Source: Vibrio rumoiensis (lineage in GTDB: Bacteria > Pseudomonadota > Gammaproteobacteria > Enterobacterales > Vibrionaceae). Taken from it: a DNA stretch of 64,000 bases. Shown here one piece after another: positions 36,681-45,546 of this stretch. The notes below the pieces were generated by a model that was not told where the DNA came from, searched no databases, and saw only the letters and a list, made by a program, of their open reading frames with translations. Each line of letters opens with the position of its first letter. Position 1 is the first letter of the stretch. Location of the stretch: positions 496,001 through 560,000 of the forward strand of contig NZ_AP018686.1 of NCBI RefSeq assembly GCF_002218045.2. The letters are read 5' to 3'. The translations under genes were made by a program, and so were the position numbers.

Positions 36681-38018
36681 TCATTTGCTTGGCAGTTGGT
36701 CAAGTTGGTTTAGCATGTCATCGAGTCGGTTAAATATTTTTTCACCATCGACACCAATGCCATTGTGTTCATATTCATTAGTCATCCATGCACGAGTATT
36801 GGGTATATTAGCTAATGTTTCGCGTGAATAATCAAACTCAACATACATATCTTCAACATAAACCGCACAAGCAATGGGAACCGTATTGTTTTTTAGCTTT
36901 TCAACATCATAAAGTGCAGACCAGTTCTGCTTTTCTGCGATTTTGTCTGCGGCAAACTTCAGCGACTTCAAACATTCCATTTGTTCAAACATCCATGGAT
37001 AAACCATTTCACCGGTAAATAAGAAAGGCTTACCGGTTTGATAGTTGAATTCAGGGTACGATTGACGTACACGATGTGCTGACCAAGCCGATTCGCTCTG
37101 CCCGAATTGGTTTTGAGCAAAAGGTTGGCAATAGATCGACTCATGCAAAATGGCATAGATAGGATTGGTCTGATAAGCCTGTTCAGCCAGCATGGCATTC
37201 AAAAATGCATAACTTAAGCTCTCTTTTCCATCTACGCTGACAAAAGCACTTTCAAGTAAGTAATACATTGGAAGGGCAGCATGACCACGACCCAGATTAA
37301 TTCCGATCATTTGAAATTGTTCTACGGTAAATAGCTGTCCATTGGGTAAATAGACTTCGTGATTGAGCAAGTAGTCTGCAATGCGTTGACACAAAATTTG
37401 CGCTTGTGGGAACTGACGGAAGAAGGTGTCATTTTTTTGTTTTACTCGTTGATAGGTCGCTTGGTAAGCCTCATCAGCATGACGAGTTAAAGAAGGAACA
37501 CCACCCGTGATATATGACTTCAATAAGCTATTTGGATAAAGAGATAGGTAGGTTAATGAACAAAAACCACCAAAGCTTTGCCCGAGAATCGCCCATTTTT
37601 TCACATTGAAATGTGTACGTATGGCTTCAGCATCTTTGACAATGCTGTCTGCTCTGAAATGGCAGAGATAGTCTACCTGTTCATCACTACTCATACCTTC
37701 AAGTGTTTGGTGAGTAATCGGTGAGCTTAATCCAGTACCACGCTGGTCGAGTAATAATACGCGATATTGTTGTAGTGCCGCTTTTAACCAGCCCGATTGT
37801 CCATCCGCTCTCGGTGAAGGAAACCCCGGACCACCTTGAAAGTAAACCAACCAAGGTAAATCTTGCGCTTGTTTCTCTAGGCAGACTAATTCGCGAGCAT
37901 AGATGGTAATCGTCTGACTTTGCTCATCATCATGGTTGAGTGGCACTTGAAATTGATGAGGTTGATAAACGATTCCATTATCAACAAATGATGAAGCAAG
38001 CTCATGAGAAATGGGCAC
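36681..38018 (-). CDS. Alpha/beta hydrolase, S33 prolyl-aminopeptidase-like
   Basis: Serine hydrolase of about 445 residues. The oxyanion motif YFQGGPGFPSPR, nucleophile elbow GQSFGG and C-terminal catalytic His region (EYEHNGIGVDGE) place it in peptidase family S33, close to proline iminopeptidases that remove N-terminal proline. The start is GTG 38018, five bases after AAGGAGAA; an in-frame reading to 38072 lacks this support. No signal peptide, so cytoplasmic. Divergent from lplA. Confidence 0.87.
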   Translation of the reverse strand: MPISHELASSFVDNGIVYQPHQFQVPLNHDDEQSQTITIYARELVCLEKQAQDLPWLVYFQGGPGFPSPRADGQSGWLKAALQQYRVLLLDQRGTGLSSPITHQTLEGMSSDEQVDYLCHFRADSIVKDAEAIRTHFNVKKWAILGQSFGGFCSLTYLSLYPNSLLKSYITGGVPSLTRHADEAYQATYQRVKQKNDTFFRQFPQAQILCQRIADYLLNHEVYLPNGQLFTVEQFQMIGINLGRGHAALPMYYLLESAFVSVDGKESLSYAFLNAMLAEQAYQTNPIYAILHESIYCQPFAQNQFGQSESAWSAHRVRQSYPEFNYQTGKPFLFTGEMVYPWMFEQMECLKSLKFAADKIAEKQNWSALYDVEKLKNNTVPIACAVYVEDMYVEFDYSRETLANIPNTRAWMTNEYEHNGIGVDGEKIFNRLDDMLNQLDQLPSK

Positions 38019-38195
38019 TAGAATTCTCCTTAATTCAACAAATAATGTTTTATTGATTGAGCTTATCATCAAGCATCAAATGAGTTAATTGAAAGCTGTT
38101 GGAAAAGTAAAATATTACATCTTGGCTAAGACAGAAGGCCTTTTTTCGGGTTAATATCGGCGTTAGCAATTAATACATCACTACCGAGAGCTTTT

Positions 38196-39212
38196 ATGTC
38201 ATCACTTCGCCTATTATTTTCCACCTCAACTAATCCGTTGTTTAACTTGGCGGTAGAGGACACCATTTTTCGTTCAATGAGCGCGAATCAAAAAGTACTA
38301 TTTTTGTGGCGTAATGATAATACAGTGGTGATAGGCCGAGCACAGAACCCTTGGAAAGAATGTAATACCCAGCGCATGGAAAGAGACGGCATTACCCTAG
38401 CTCGTCGACAAAGTGGAGGTGGGGCGGTCTTTCATGATCTCGGTAATAGTAATTTTACTTTTATGGCCGGTAAACCGGGGTACGATAAAACGGTATCGAC
38501 TCAAATTGTATTAGATGCATTAAAAGCATTAGGTATCGAAGGGAAAGCAACAGGACGTAATGATCTTGTGGTTGAGACTGAAGAAGGTGAGCGTAAGTTC
38601 TCAGGCTCAGCCTATCGAGAAACAATGGACCGAGGCTTTCACCACGGCACGATTTTATTAAATGCCGACATGAGCCGTTTAGCTGACTATCTCAATCCAG
38701 ATCCGAAAAAGCTGCAAGCAAAAGGGATTACCTCGGTGCGATCTCGCGTGATTAACCTAAATCAATTAGATAACACGTTAACTCACGATAGTTTGTGTGA
38801 AGCGATTAAGCAGGCGTTTTTTGAATATTATGGTGAGTCCGTGGAACCAGAATTCATTTCTGAAGATAACATGCCTGATTTACCAAACTTTGAAGCCACG
38901 TTTACTAAGCAGCAAGATTGGCATTGGAACTTTGGTAATACTCCTGAATTTAACCACCACATTGACGAGCGTTTCAAATGGGGTGGTGTAGAACTGCATT
39001 TTAACGTCAAGAAAGCACACATTGAAGAAGTACAGGTATTTACCGATAGCCTAGATCCTGCACCACTGGAAGCGTTACAAGAAGCTTTAATAGGACGGGT
39101 TTATAATGCTGAGGGAATCATGAGCGCTTTAGATGAGGTCGTGAACCGTTATCCACAGAATGCTGAAGAGTTATCGCAAGTAAGGCAATGGTTGTTAGTT
39201 CAACTAGCTTAG
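38196..39212 (+). CDS. lplA: Lipoate-protein ligase A
   Basis: Attaches free lipoate to E2 and H proteins via lipoyl-AMP. It is 338 residues, exactly the length of E. coli LplA. The N-terminal catalytic domain shows RRQSGGGAVFHDLGN (lipoate/ATP site) and GRNDLVVE...RKFSGSAYRE with the catalytic Lys region. The C-terminal accessory domain begins near residue 250. Monocistronic and divergent from the S33 gene. Confidence 0.93.
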   Translation: MSSLRLLFSTSTNPLFNLAVEDTIFRSMSANQKVLFLWRNDNTVVIGRAQNPWKECNTQRMERDGITLARRQSGGGAVFHDLGNSNFTFMAGKPGYDKTVSTQIVLDALKALGIEGKATGRNDLVVETEEGERKFSGSAYRETMDRGFHHGTILLNADMSRLADYLNPDPKKLQAKGITSVRSRVINLNQLDNTLTHDSLCEAIKQAFFEYYGESVEPEFISEDNMPDLPNFEATFTKQQDWHWNFGNTPEFNHHIDERFKWGGVELHFNVKKAHIEEVQVFTDSLDPAPLEALQEALIGRVYNAEGIMSALDEVVNRYPQNAEELSQVRQWLLVQLA

Positions 39213-39573
39213 TTAAAGCATAGGGTCGACTGAACTTGTTGATATAAATCAGAACGATACCCAAGTAAATTGAAGTGACTTGGGTATACAAATATGTGAC
39301 GAAAGACACAAACAAGATTTATTTTCAATAATATGTTCGAAATAGGTGTACATCTCTCTCAAACCCTGTAATATCTACCTCGCTCTGTTGATAAGAGTGA
39401 TTGATGAAACAATTTAGTAAAAGTAGAATCCTCAAATACAGCTTCGTTTTTGTCTTTGTTATTAGATTTTCCCTTCGCTTAATAAACCATTAAATCGTTC
39501 AACGCAGCACCCGTCGCATTTAGCGGCATAATTTATGAACTGCATTTATTGCACACAAGATAAGGGACATAAT
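39213..39573. other. Intergenic region between lplA and the cold-shock gene
   Basis: 361 bp. It contains a dispersed inverted repeat at 39257-39287, then presumably the csp promoter and a long leader, as is usual for cspA-type genes. No ORF is supported. Confidence 0.5.
39257..39287. repeat. Dispersed intergenic inverted repeat, copy 1
   Basis: ATACCCAAGT (39257-39266) and ACTTGGGTAT (39278-39287), a perfect 10-bp inverted repeat with an 11-bp centre containing TTGAAGTG. Related sequence occurs at 46766-46790. May also terminate lplA transcription. Confidence 0.6.
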
Positions 39574-39783
39574 ATGTCTAAAACAACTGGTATCGTTAAA
39601 TGGTTTAACGAAGAAAAAGGTTTCGGCTTCATTACTCAAGACAACGGCGGCGCTGACGTATTCGTACACTTCCGTGCTATCGCTTCTGAAGGTTTCAAAA
39701 CTCTTGCTGAAGGCCAAAAAGTGTCTTTTGAAGTAGAGCAAGGCCAAAAAGGTCTTCAAGCTGCGAACGTTGTTCCTGCTTAA
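39574..39783 (+). CDS. cspA: Cold-shock protein, CspA family
   Basis: 69-residue nucleic-acid-binding OB-fold protein acting as an RNA chaperone. RNP1 is KGFGFI and RNP2 is VFVHF; the chain begins [14 protein letters not shown] and ends AANVVPA. The start is ATG 39574 after TAAGGGACAT; an upstream in-frame reading to 39535 is the leader. Strong terminator downstream. Confidence 0.93.
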
Positions 39784-39831
39784 TAATTGATTTTTTAGTG
39801 TAGAGTTTTCTCTACTACTGGAAAAGATAAT

Positions 39832-39865
39832 AAACGCTGGCTTTATTAGTCAGCGTTTGTTTTTA
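39832..39865 (+). terminator. Intrinsic terminator of the cold-shock gene
   Basis: AAACGCTG (39832-39839) pairs with CAGCGTTT (39851-39858), then GTTTTTAT. Confidence 0.8.
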
Positions 39866-39897
39866 TAAAAGAAGCAACAAAAAGAATAAAAGCCAGA

Positions 39898-40107
39898 CTA
39901 AGCGCAGTGCTTAACAACCTGGTAGGCAAGCCAAATAACCCATTTATAAACTTCATTGTTTGAAGTGTGAAAAATTAATACTCGACCCTCTGCTTTAGCA
40001 TCAAGTCCCGTTGTAATTCTGTTCACCGTACTTTCTATAAAAGAAAGTGTCTTCGAAAAGTCGTTTTGTCGAAATTCCCTAAAAGCGAAACTCGAACCCA
40101 GCGTCAA
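39898..40107 (-). other. Uncertain 69-codon minus-strand frame
   Basis: An open frame with non-random-looking composition (SSFAFREFRQNDFSKTL, ending KWVIWLAYQVVKHCA) but only a TTG start, no ribosome site and no ATG upstream before a stop. I do not recognise it with certainty. It could be a decayed gene or part of a dispersed repeat. The rest of the interval 39784-40260 holds only the csp terminator and AT-rich sequence. Confidence 0.25.
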
Positions 40108-40260
40108 AAAATAAATAGGTTAACCGGCTTATGTACTTAGATACCGATCTTAATGATTTTGATTGGTTTATATCTTAAGTATTCGATTAGCATCACAGAT
40201 TATCTCTAAATTATTGAGTAATTTCAGTGATGTAATAGAAAAATAAGAAGGAAAATAACT

Positions 40261-40341
40261 ATGACTCGTTCAAACGGTAGAAAACGTTTTTGGTTCCAAC
40301 ACCAACGTGATCAATCTCAGTCTCAATTGAAAAACAAATAG
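40261..40341 (+). CDS. Small basic protein, 26 residues, unknown function
   Basis: ATG 40261 to TAG 40341 encodes a Lys/Arg/Gln-rich peptide beginning MTRSNGRKRFWFQHQRD. AAGGAAAA lies six to seven bases upstream and a terminator follows 40 bp later, so the unit has the layout of a real short gene. The charge (several Arg/Lys, three aromatic residues in FWF) suggests binding to RNA, ribosomes or membranes (inference). I do not recognise a family. Confidence 0.6.
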   Translation: MTRSNGRKRFWFQHQRDQSQSQLKNK

Positions 40342-40381
40342 ATTCTCTCTAAGAATCGACTCTCCCATTAAGGGAAATGAA

Positions 40382-40412
40382 GCACAGCACTGATTCAGTG
40401 GTGTGCTTTTTT
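40382..40412 (+). terminator. Intrinsic terminator of the 26-residue ORF
   Basis: GCACAGCACT (40382-40391) pairs with AGTGGTGTGC (40397-40406) with one mismatch and a five-base loop, then six T. Confidence 0.8.
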
Positions 40413-40475
40413 GATCTAAAAGCCCTTCAATATCGTATTAGTTAAAATAATAAACTTAACCTAGTGATTGATATT

Positions 40476-40967
40476 ATGTGGAAGTGGCTATTCATAGGAC
40501 TCTTAGTGGTAAGCTCACTAGGCAAAGCCCAAATTAATTCGAACAATTTACAGCTCGTTGGCGAAGCCCGCATGACGTATCTATTTTGGGATATATATGA
40601 TGCGAAACTATACAACCCGTCCGGACAATACTCTTCTGAGCAATTTCCATTATTACTTTCACTGTCCTATCTAAGAGATATTCAGGCGAAAGATATTGTT
40701 CAGGCGACCAATGAGCAGTGGCAACATTTAGGTAAACAATCGTTGGTTGGTCAATACGATCAAACATTAATGGATATGTGGCCAGATATTCAACAAGGCG
40801 ATACTTTAAGTGTACTGGTAGAGAACAACCAGGCTTCCACCTTTTTCTACAATGGTAAAAAGCTTGGCGTGATCCGCGATCCTGACTTTACTGAATCTTT
40901 CATCGCAATTTGGCTTTCACCGAATACCTCTCACCCCAAAATACGTAAACAACTCATTGGACAGTAA
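40476..40967 (+). CDS. Chalcone isomerase-like periplasmic protein
   Basis: About 163 residues; the N-terminus MWKWLFIGLLVVSSLGKA is a signal peptide. The body (LVGEARMTYLFWDIYDAKLYNP, LLLSLSYLRDI, FTESFIAIWLSPN) matches the bacterial chalcone-isomerase-like family. These proteins share the fold but are not known to isomerise chalcones. I prefer ATG 40476 over GTG 40464. It is followed 26 bp later by a lipoprotein gene, so the two probably form an envelope-related operon. Confidence 0.82.
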   Translation: MWKWLFIGLLVVSSLGKAQINSNNLQLVGEARMTYLFWDIYDAKLYNPSGQYSSEQFPLLLSLSYLRDIQAKDIVQATNEQWQHLGKQSLVGQYDQTLMDMWPDIQQGDTLSVLVENNQASTFFYNGKKLGVIRDPDFTESFIAIWLSPNTSHPKIRKQLIGQ

Positions 40968-40993
40968 ACGTTAATAAACTCAAGGAAGTCGTT

Positions 40994-41524
40994 ATGAAGC
41001 TGATTAAATCCTTTTTTGTTATCTGCTTAGTCGCTGTGTTATCCAGTTGCTCAGCACCGGATGTTGAACACTATCAAAATAGCCAACCAACTTTTGATTT
41101 TAAAGCCTTTTTCTCAGGAAAGTTGAAAGCTTATGGCGTGGTGCAAGATTACAAAGGTGAACTGACAAGAAAGTTGGTTGTGGGTATGGATGCTGAGTGG
41201 AAGGGAAATAAAGGCGTGATTGAAGAAGACTTTGTCTACGATGATGGAGAAACTCAAAAACGAATTTGGTATATCACCCTCAACGATGATGGTTCAATTT
41301 CAGGTGAAGCCAGCGATGTGCTTGGGATTGCCTCAGGGCGCAGTTCAGGAAGTGTTTTTCATTGGAATTATGATGTTGAAATCCCTTACCAAGACGATAC
41401 GCTTGAAACTCATTTTGATGATTGGATGTATCTGGTTACGCCAAACCGCTTAATTAACCGCACCAGTATTGTAAAATTTGGTATTGAAGTCGGGCAAGTC
41501 ACTTTGGTGATAGAGAAATTGTGA
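40994..41524 (+). CDS. DUF3833 lipoprotein
   Basis: 176 residues. The signal peptide ends in the lipobox LSSC, giving a lipidated Cys at residue 19, with Ser next in line so probable outer-membrane sorting. The mature part FDFKAFFSGKLKAYGVVQDYKGE and the DWMYLV / LINRTSIVKFG motifs match DUF3833. In vibrios and related bacteria this family tends to sit with chalcone-isomerase-like and lipid-related genes. Function unknown. AAGGAAG precedes the ATG. Confidence 0.87.
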   Translation: MKLIKSFFVICLVAVLSSCSAPDVEHYQNSQPTFDFKAFFSGKLKAYGVVQDYKGELTRKLVVGMDAEWKGNKGVIEEDFVYDDGETQKRIWYITLNDDGSISGEASDVLGIASGRSSGSVFHWNYDVEIPYQDDTLETHFDDWMYLVTPNRLINRTSIVKFGIEVGQVTLVIEKL

Positions 41525-41649
41525 CGCTAAGAGGCGCTATAACTGTTGAGAATCTTTCCTAAATCTCATTTTCAACATTAATTTTAGATAAGTGGTCAGA
41601 TCTCTTTCATACTAATGACATGATACTCAATAAAACAATAAGGAATGTT

Positions 41650-42081
41650 ATGTCACTTGCCACAATGTCTGGGTTAGAAATATTACACGCCATGGCGGAA
41701 GGGAAAATACCGCCAGCCTCAATTACACAAACGATGCCCATGAAAGTCATTTCAGTCGAGCCCGGGAAAGTCGTGTTTGAAGCCACTGCAGATGAAAGGC
41801 ACCTTAATCCACTTGGTGGCGTTCATGGTGGTTTTTTAGCCACGATCATGGATTCAGTGACTGCATGTGCGGTTCATTCATCACTCGAAGCGGGTGTGGG
41901 GTATGCGACCATTGATTTGAATGTCAAAATGCTTAAGCCAGTCCCACAAAATACCCCCTTAATTGCAGAAGGTAAGCTGATTAATTTAAGTAAATCTCTG
42001 GGAATATCTGAAGGGTGCTTAAAAGATGAGCAAGGTAAGTTATATGGCCATGCGACTGCCACTTGTATGATTTTACGTTAA
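41650..42081 (+). CDS. PaaI-family acyl-CoA thioesterase
   Basis: Hotdog-fold thioesterase of about 143 residues. The family signature HLNPLGGVHGGFLATIMDSVTACAV contains the conserved Gly-Gly and the active-site Asp of the PaaI/YbdB-like group. I choose ATG 41650, directly preceded by AAGGAATGTT; a reading from 41620 lacks a ribosome site. Substrate undetermined. Confidence 0.87.
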   Translation: MSLATMSGLEILHAMAEGKIPPASITQTMPMKVISVEPGKVVFEATADERHLNPLGGVHGGFLATIMDSVTACAVHSSLEAGVGYATIDLNVKMLKPVPQNTPLIAEGKLINLSKSLGISEGCLKDEQGKLYGHATATCMILR

Positions 42082-42091
42082 TTATCAAAGA

Positions 42092-42120
42092 AACGGTGCC
42101 GGCATAATATCGACACCGTT
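42092..42120 (+). terminator. Weak terminator-like hairpin after the thioesterase gene
   Basis: AACGGTG (42092-42098) pairs with CACCGTT (42114-42120). No T run follows, so intrinsic termination is doubtful. Confidence 0.35.
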
Positions 42121-42303
42121 GATTAACTATTGTCTGAAAATTCATAAAATATTGCTTTATTGTTAATTAATGATTGAAGTTCTGTTTTTGTAGCGATAAG
42201 TTAACCAGAAGGAAAAGAAAATAACCTATTTTAAGCCATAGAAAATTGATGTTCTATATTGGACTTAGGCTTGAAATACACATAAAACAAGGACAATGTC
42301 GTT

Positions 42304-43362
42304 ATGCAAAAAGTAGATGATGTAAGAATTAACCAAGTTAAAGAACTTTTACCGCCAATTGCTGTTTTAGAAAAGTTTCCTGCGACAGAAACCTCCACGA
42401 ATACGACATTTGAATCCCGCCAAACCATTCATAATATACTTGAAGATAAAGATGACCGCCTACTCGTCGTGATTGGTCCATGTTCTATCCATGATACCGA
42501 AGCGGCTCTTGAATACGGTAAACGTTTAAAAGTATTACGTGATGAGCTCAAAGATGATCTTGAAGTGGTGATGCGAGTGTATTTTGAAAAGCCTCGTACT
42601 ACAGTCGGTTGGAAAGGGCTGATCAACGACCCATACTTAAACGATAGCTATCAGATCAATGATGGTGTACGTATGGGCCGTAAACTACTACTCGATTTAA
42701 CTGACAACGGCATGCCAACCGCCAGCGAATTTCTCGATATGATCACGCCGCAATATGTGGGCGATTTAATTAGCTGGGGCGCTATTGGTGCTCGTACTAC
42801 AGAATCACAAGTACACCGTGAACTCGCATCGGGTCTATCATGTCCTGTTGGTTTTAAAAATGGTACCGATGGCAATATCAAAATTGCGACCGATGCTTGC
42901 AGCTCGGCAGGTGCCTCTCACCATTTCTTATCGGTAACCAAATACGGCCATTCTGCGATTATTGAAACCGCAGGCAACCCTGATTGCCACATTATTTTAC
43001 GTGGTGGTAAAGAGCCAAACTACAGCGCAGAGCATGTTGCAGCAGTCAAAGCTGAGTTGGCGGGTAATGGTTTACGCCAAAAAGTCATGATTGATTTCAG
43101 CCATGCCAACAGTTCTAAGCAATTCCAGCGCCAAATGGTGGTAGCAGAAGATGTGGCGACTCAAATTGCTGGTGGCGAAGATGCTATTTTCGGCGTGATG
43201 ATTGAAAGCCACCTCAATGAAGGCAGACAAGATCTTGTCGATGGTAAAGTGGCGAACTATGGCCAAAGTATCACCGATGCTTGTATTGGTTGGGATGATA
43301 CTGAAACGGTATTACGTCAACTGGCAAAAGCGGTCGCGGATCGCCGTAAAGCAAAGTCATAA
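42304..43362 (+). CDS. aroG: 3-deoxy-7-phosphoheptulonate synthase (DAHP synthase)
   Basis: First step of the shikimate pathway: condenses phosphoenolpyruvate and erythrose 4-phosphate. 352 residues, class I-alpha. Diagnostic stretches are LLVVIGPCSIHD, PRTTVGWKGLINDP, GARTTESQVHRELASG, GFKNGTDG, GHSAIIETAGN and IDFSHANSSKQ, all near-identical to E. coli AroG. The N-terminal regulatory extension LRIKEIKELLPP-like (DVRINQVKELLPP) is more AroG- than AroF/AroH-like, which suggests phenylalanine inhibition (inference). Confidence 0.93.
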   Translation: MQKVDDVRINQVKELLPPIAVLEKFPATETSTNTTFESRQTIHNILEDKDDRLLVVIGPCSIHDTEAALEYGKRLKVLRDELKDDLEVVMRVYFEKPRTTVGWKGLINDPYLNDSYQINDGVRMGRKLLLDLTDNGMPTASEFLDMITPQYVGDLISWGAIGARTTESQVHRELASGLSCPVGFKNGTDGNIKIATDACSSAGASHHFLSVTKYGHSAIIETAGNPDCHIILRGGKEPNYSAEHVAAVKAELAGNGLRQKVMIDFSHANSSKQFQRQMVVAEDVATQIAGGEDAIFGVMIESHLNEGRQDLVDGKVANYGQSITDACIGWDDTETVLRQLAKAVADRRKAKS

Positions 43363-43379
43363 AAACGCACGTTAAATTG

Positions 43380-43408
43380 AATGCCCAACGGATTTGTTGG
43401 GCATTTTG
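43380..43408. terminator. Bidirectional terminator between aroG and the TVP38 gene
   Basis: AATGCCCAAC (43380-43389) pairs with GTTGGGCATT (43395-43404), T run on the plus strand; the convergent gene ends 20 bp further on. Confidence 0.78.
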
Positions 43409-43426
43409 CTTTAAAGGTTAAGGTTT

Positions 43427-44092
43427 CTATCCATATTTTGAGGCTTGACGAATGATGTTTCGTTGATAAAGAAACCAGCAAAGCCATAAGAGTGAGCTAA
43501 TGCCAATGGCGGTGAAAATAGCCGGTTGAGGGTTATCAATAGTGCTAATCGAACCGGCATACGATGCGATTACGACGTAAGGGATCGAACTAATCATCCA
43601 GGCTAATAAGAACTTAGTAAATCGCATTTTTGTCATCCCAGACAGACAAGCTGTGATTTCAGGGAGTATTGGAATCGATCTAGAAAGTAAGATCATAGCA
43701 AAGCCATGTTGTTCAAAAGAATGGATTAACTCGGTTCGTTTCTGTTTTTCTTTGATCAGTATATTCAGAATGTTATTGCCATAGTGGTAACTCACTATAT
43801 AGCCGACGATACCTGCTAGCATGATTCCTAATAATGACGATACCGCACCATAAGCATGACCAAGAAAATAACCCGATAAAATGACAATGGTTAATGTTGG
43901 TACGGCAATAAATAAGTCGGCAAATAAAAGCATGACAACAATTAGCGCCACCAATGCAGTTGATAAAGATTGTGCTCGCTCTAGCCAATATTCAATTTGC
44001 TCTATGGTGAGTAAGCCTGAAAATTTAATGATCAGGAATGTTGTGCCAAAACAGGCCGCAATTATCAATATAACTCGTATTAAGGACTTCAT
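43427..44092 (-). CDS. TVP38/TMEM64-family membrane protein (DedA superfamily)
   Basis: About 221 residues with five to six hydrophobic segments. The SNARE-associated/VTT motif is present: AVSSLLGIMLAGIVGYIVSYHYG followed by FAMILLSRSIPILPEITACLSGMTKM. DedA-superfamily proteins act in lipid flipping and proton-driven envelope homeostasis. Start ATG 44092 is placed seven bases after AGGAG; a reading to 44170 overlaps the upstream gene. It follows the SDR gene by 14 bp, so the two are an operon. Confidence 0.87.
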   Translation of the reverse strand: MKSLIRVILIIAACFGTTFLIIKFSGLLTIEQIEYWLERAQSLSTALVALIVVMLLFADLFIAVPTLTIVILSGYFLGHAYGAVSSLLGIMLAGIVGYIVSYHYGNNILNILIKEKQKRTELIHSFEQHGFAMILLSRSIPILPEITACLSGMTKMRFTKFLLAWMISSIPYVVIASYAGSISTIDNPQPAIFTAIGISSLLWLCWFLYQRNIIRQASKYG

Positions 44093-44106
44093 AGCGTTAC
44101 TCCTGT

Positions 44107-44838
44107 CTAGTATTTTTGCATGACTTTTTGGGTGAAAGATGGACTCAACCTTAAGAGTCTTCTTAACCATTTCACCTTTCCAACATCATGTTCCAGAATC
44201 TCTTTTTCTATTCCATGGATTATTGAGGTCGCCACTATTTCTGCCGATAATTTATTCTTTCCTCGTCCTGCGGTCATATTGGTATCGACTAAAGGTAAAA
44301 AGCACTGCTGCACCGCGATATTGGTATTTGCCAGTTGATAGCGTAGTGATTGAGAGAATATGTTTAAAGCACCTTTTGTGGCGCAATAAATGGCAGATGA
44401 TGTTTTCGGAGCCAGTGCCAGCCCAGAGTTAACATTTAGGATTATTGACGGAGTAGTGTGCAATAAAGCTGGAAGCAATAAATAAGTTAGGCTGCAAATA
44501 CTTGTGAAATTAGTCGCGATCTCTGTGGCAATATTGTCATGCTTAAACGCAGGATCCAAAAAGGTTGGGGCGTATTGCACCGCTGCATTGTTAATAAGAA
44601 TGTCGATTGAGTTATGTTGTTTTCTGATCGTTGTGGATAAGGCTTTTATATCATTGGATTTTGATAGATCAGTTTGATAAGTGACTACGCTACAAAAGTT
44701 TTGCGATAAGCGCTGTAACTTATTCAGGTTACTTGAAATGACAATAATCTGATTATCAGAATGGAGCTGCTTAACCAACTCGTAACCAATACCAGATGTC
44801 CCACCAGTAATTACAATTGTTTTTTGTCTGAGTTCCAT
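44107..44838 (-). CDS. Short-chain dehydrogenase/reductase
   Basis: 243-residue Rossmann-fold oxidoreductase. Cofactor motif TGGTSGIG at residues 11-18, NNAA in the NAG position, catalytic Ser in NVNSG and YxxxK as YCATK. The layout resembles DltE/YdfG-like classical SDRs. The basic C-terminus (KVKWLRRLLRLSPSF) resembles that of membrane-associated SDRs acting on lipids. Operon with the TVP38 gene; divergent from a Crp/Fnr regulator 79 bp away. Confidence 0.87.
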   Translation of the reverse strand: MELRQKTIVITGGTSGIGYELVKQLHSDNQIIVISSNLNKLQRLSQNFCSVVTYQTDLSKSNDIKALSTTIRKQHNSIDILINNAAVQYAPTFLDPAFKHDNIATEIATNFTSICSLTYLLLPALLHTTPSIILNVNSGLALAPKTSSAIYCATKGALNIFSQSLRYQLANTNIAVQQCFLPLVDTNMTAGRGKNKLSAEIVATSIIHGIEKEILEHDVGKVKWLRRLLRLSPSFTQKVMQKY

Positions 44839-44917
44839 ATCACTGTCCTCGCGTTATACGGTGATTTCCTATACTAAGAACACAAACAGGCTCACTCATT
44901 AACCGAGGTTAACAACT

Positions 44918-45466
44918 ATGGATTTTAATTCGCTTCTTAAGACCAAGGGGATCAGAATAGAAAAAGAGAAGGGGGAGCATGTTTTTATGCAGGGTCAACC
45001 TGATCGTTGCTTGTATTTTGTACAGTCTGGATTGCTAAAGGCATACTACACATCAGACCAAGGAAAGGAATCGATAAAGTCATTCCTGCTACCTAATGAT
45101 ACGATTGGCAGTTTGGTGTCCTTTCATACGAAAGATGCGTGTTCTTTTAGCCTTCTTTGCTTGGAATCGAGCGTGCTCTATAAATTAACGTTTGAGGTCA
45201 TACAATATTATGTACAACAAGACTTAGAGTTGGCGAACAATATGTTGGAATTTTTACTCGGTTTAGCGGTGAAAAAAGAGCAAAGAGAATATGAGTTTTT
45301 ATGTTTAAGTGCAGAGCAGCGTTTTTTTAAGCTTGAAAAATATCAGCCAACGTTAATCGATAAAGTGACTCAAAATGATTTAGCCCATTACTTAGGAGTG
45401 ACCGCTGTTGGTTTAAGTCGGATCAAGAAAAGAGCGCACACCAATGGGCTTCTTAGCCGGGCATGA
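44918..45466 (+). CDS. Crp/Fnr-family transcriptional regulator
   Basis: 182 residues. The N-terminal cyclic-nucleotide-like beta roll (GEHVFMQGQPDRCLYFVQSGLLKAYYTSDQGKE) is followed by a dimerisation helix and a compact HTH (TQNDLAHYLGVTAVGLSRIKKR). It lacks the Cys cluster of FNR and the cAMP-binding Arg-Ser pair of CRP, so the signal is unknown. Its divergent position suggests control of the SDR-TVP38 operon. Confidence 0.85.
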   Translation: MDFNSLLKTKGIRIEKEKGEHVFMQGQPDRCLYFVQSGLLKAYYTSDQGKESIKSFLLPNDTIGSLVSFHTKDACSFSLLCLESSVLYKLTFEVIQYYVQQDLELANNMLEFLLGLAVKKEQREYEFLCLSAEQRFFKLEKYQPTLIDKVTQNDLAHYLGVTAVGLSRIKKRAHTNGLLSRA

Positions 45467-45495
45467 GTTTAACGAAAGAATAGATTGTGTTGTGA

Positions 45496-45531
45496 AACCT
45501 CGCTATCACAGGCTGCTGTGATAGCGAGGTT
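45496..45531. terminator. Strong hairpin between the Crp/Fnr gene and rlmF
   Basis: Perfect 15-bp inverted repeat AACCTCGCTATCACA (45496-45510) and TGTGATAGCGAGGTT (45517-45531), six-base loop, between convergent genes. The T tract is poor, but position fits a shared terminator. Confidence 0.6.
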
Positions 45532-45546
45532 GCAATAAATCATCAC

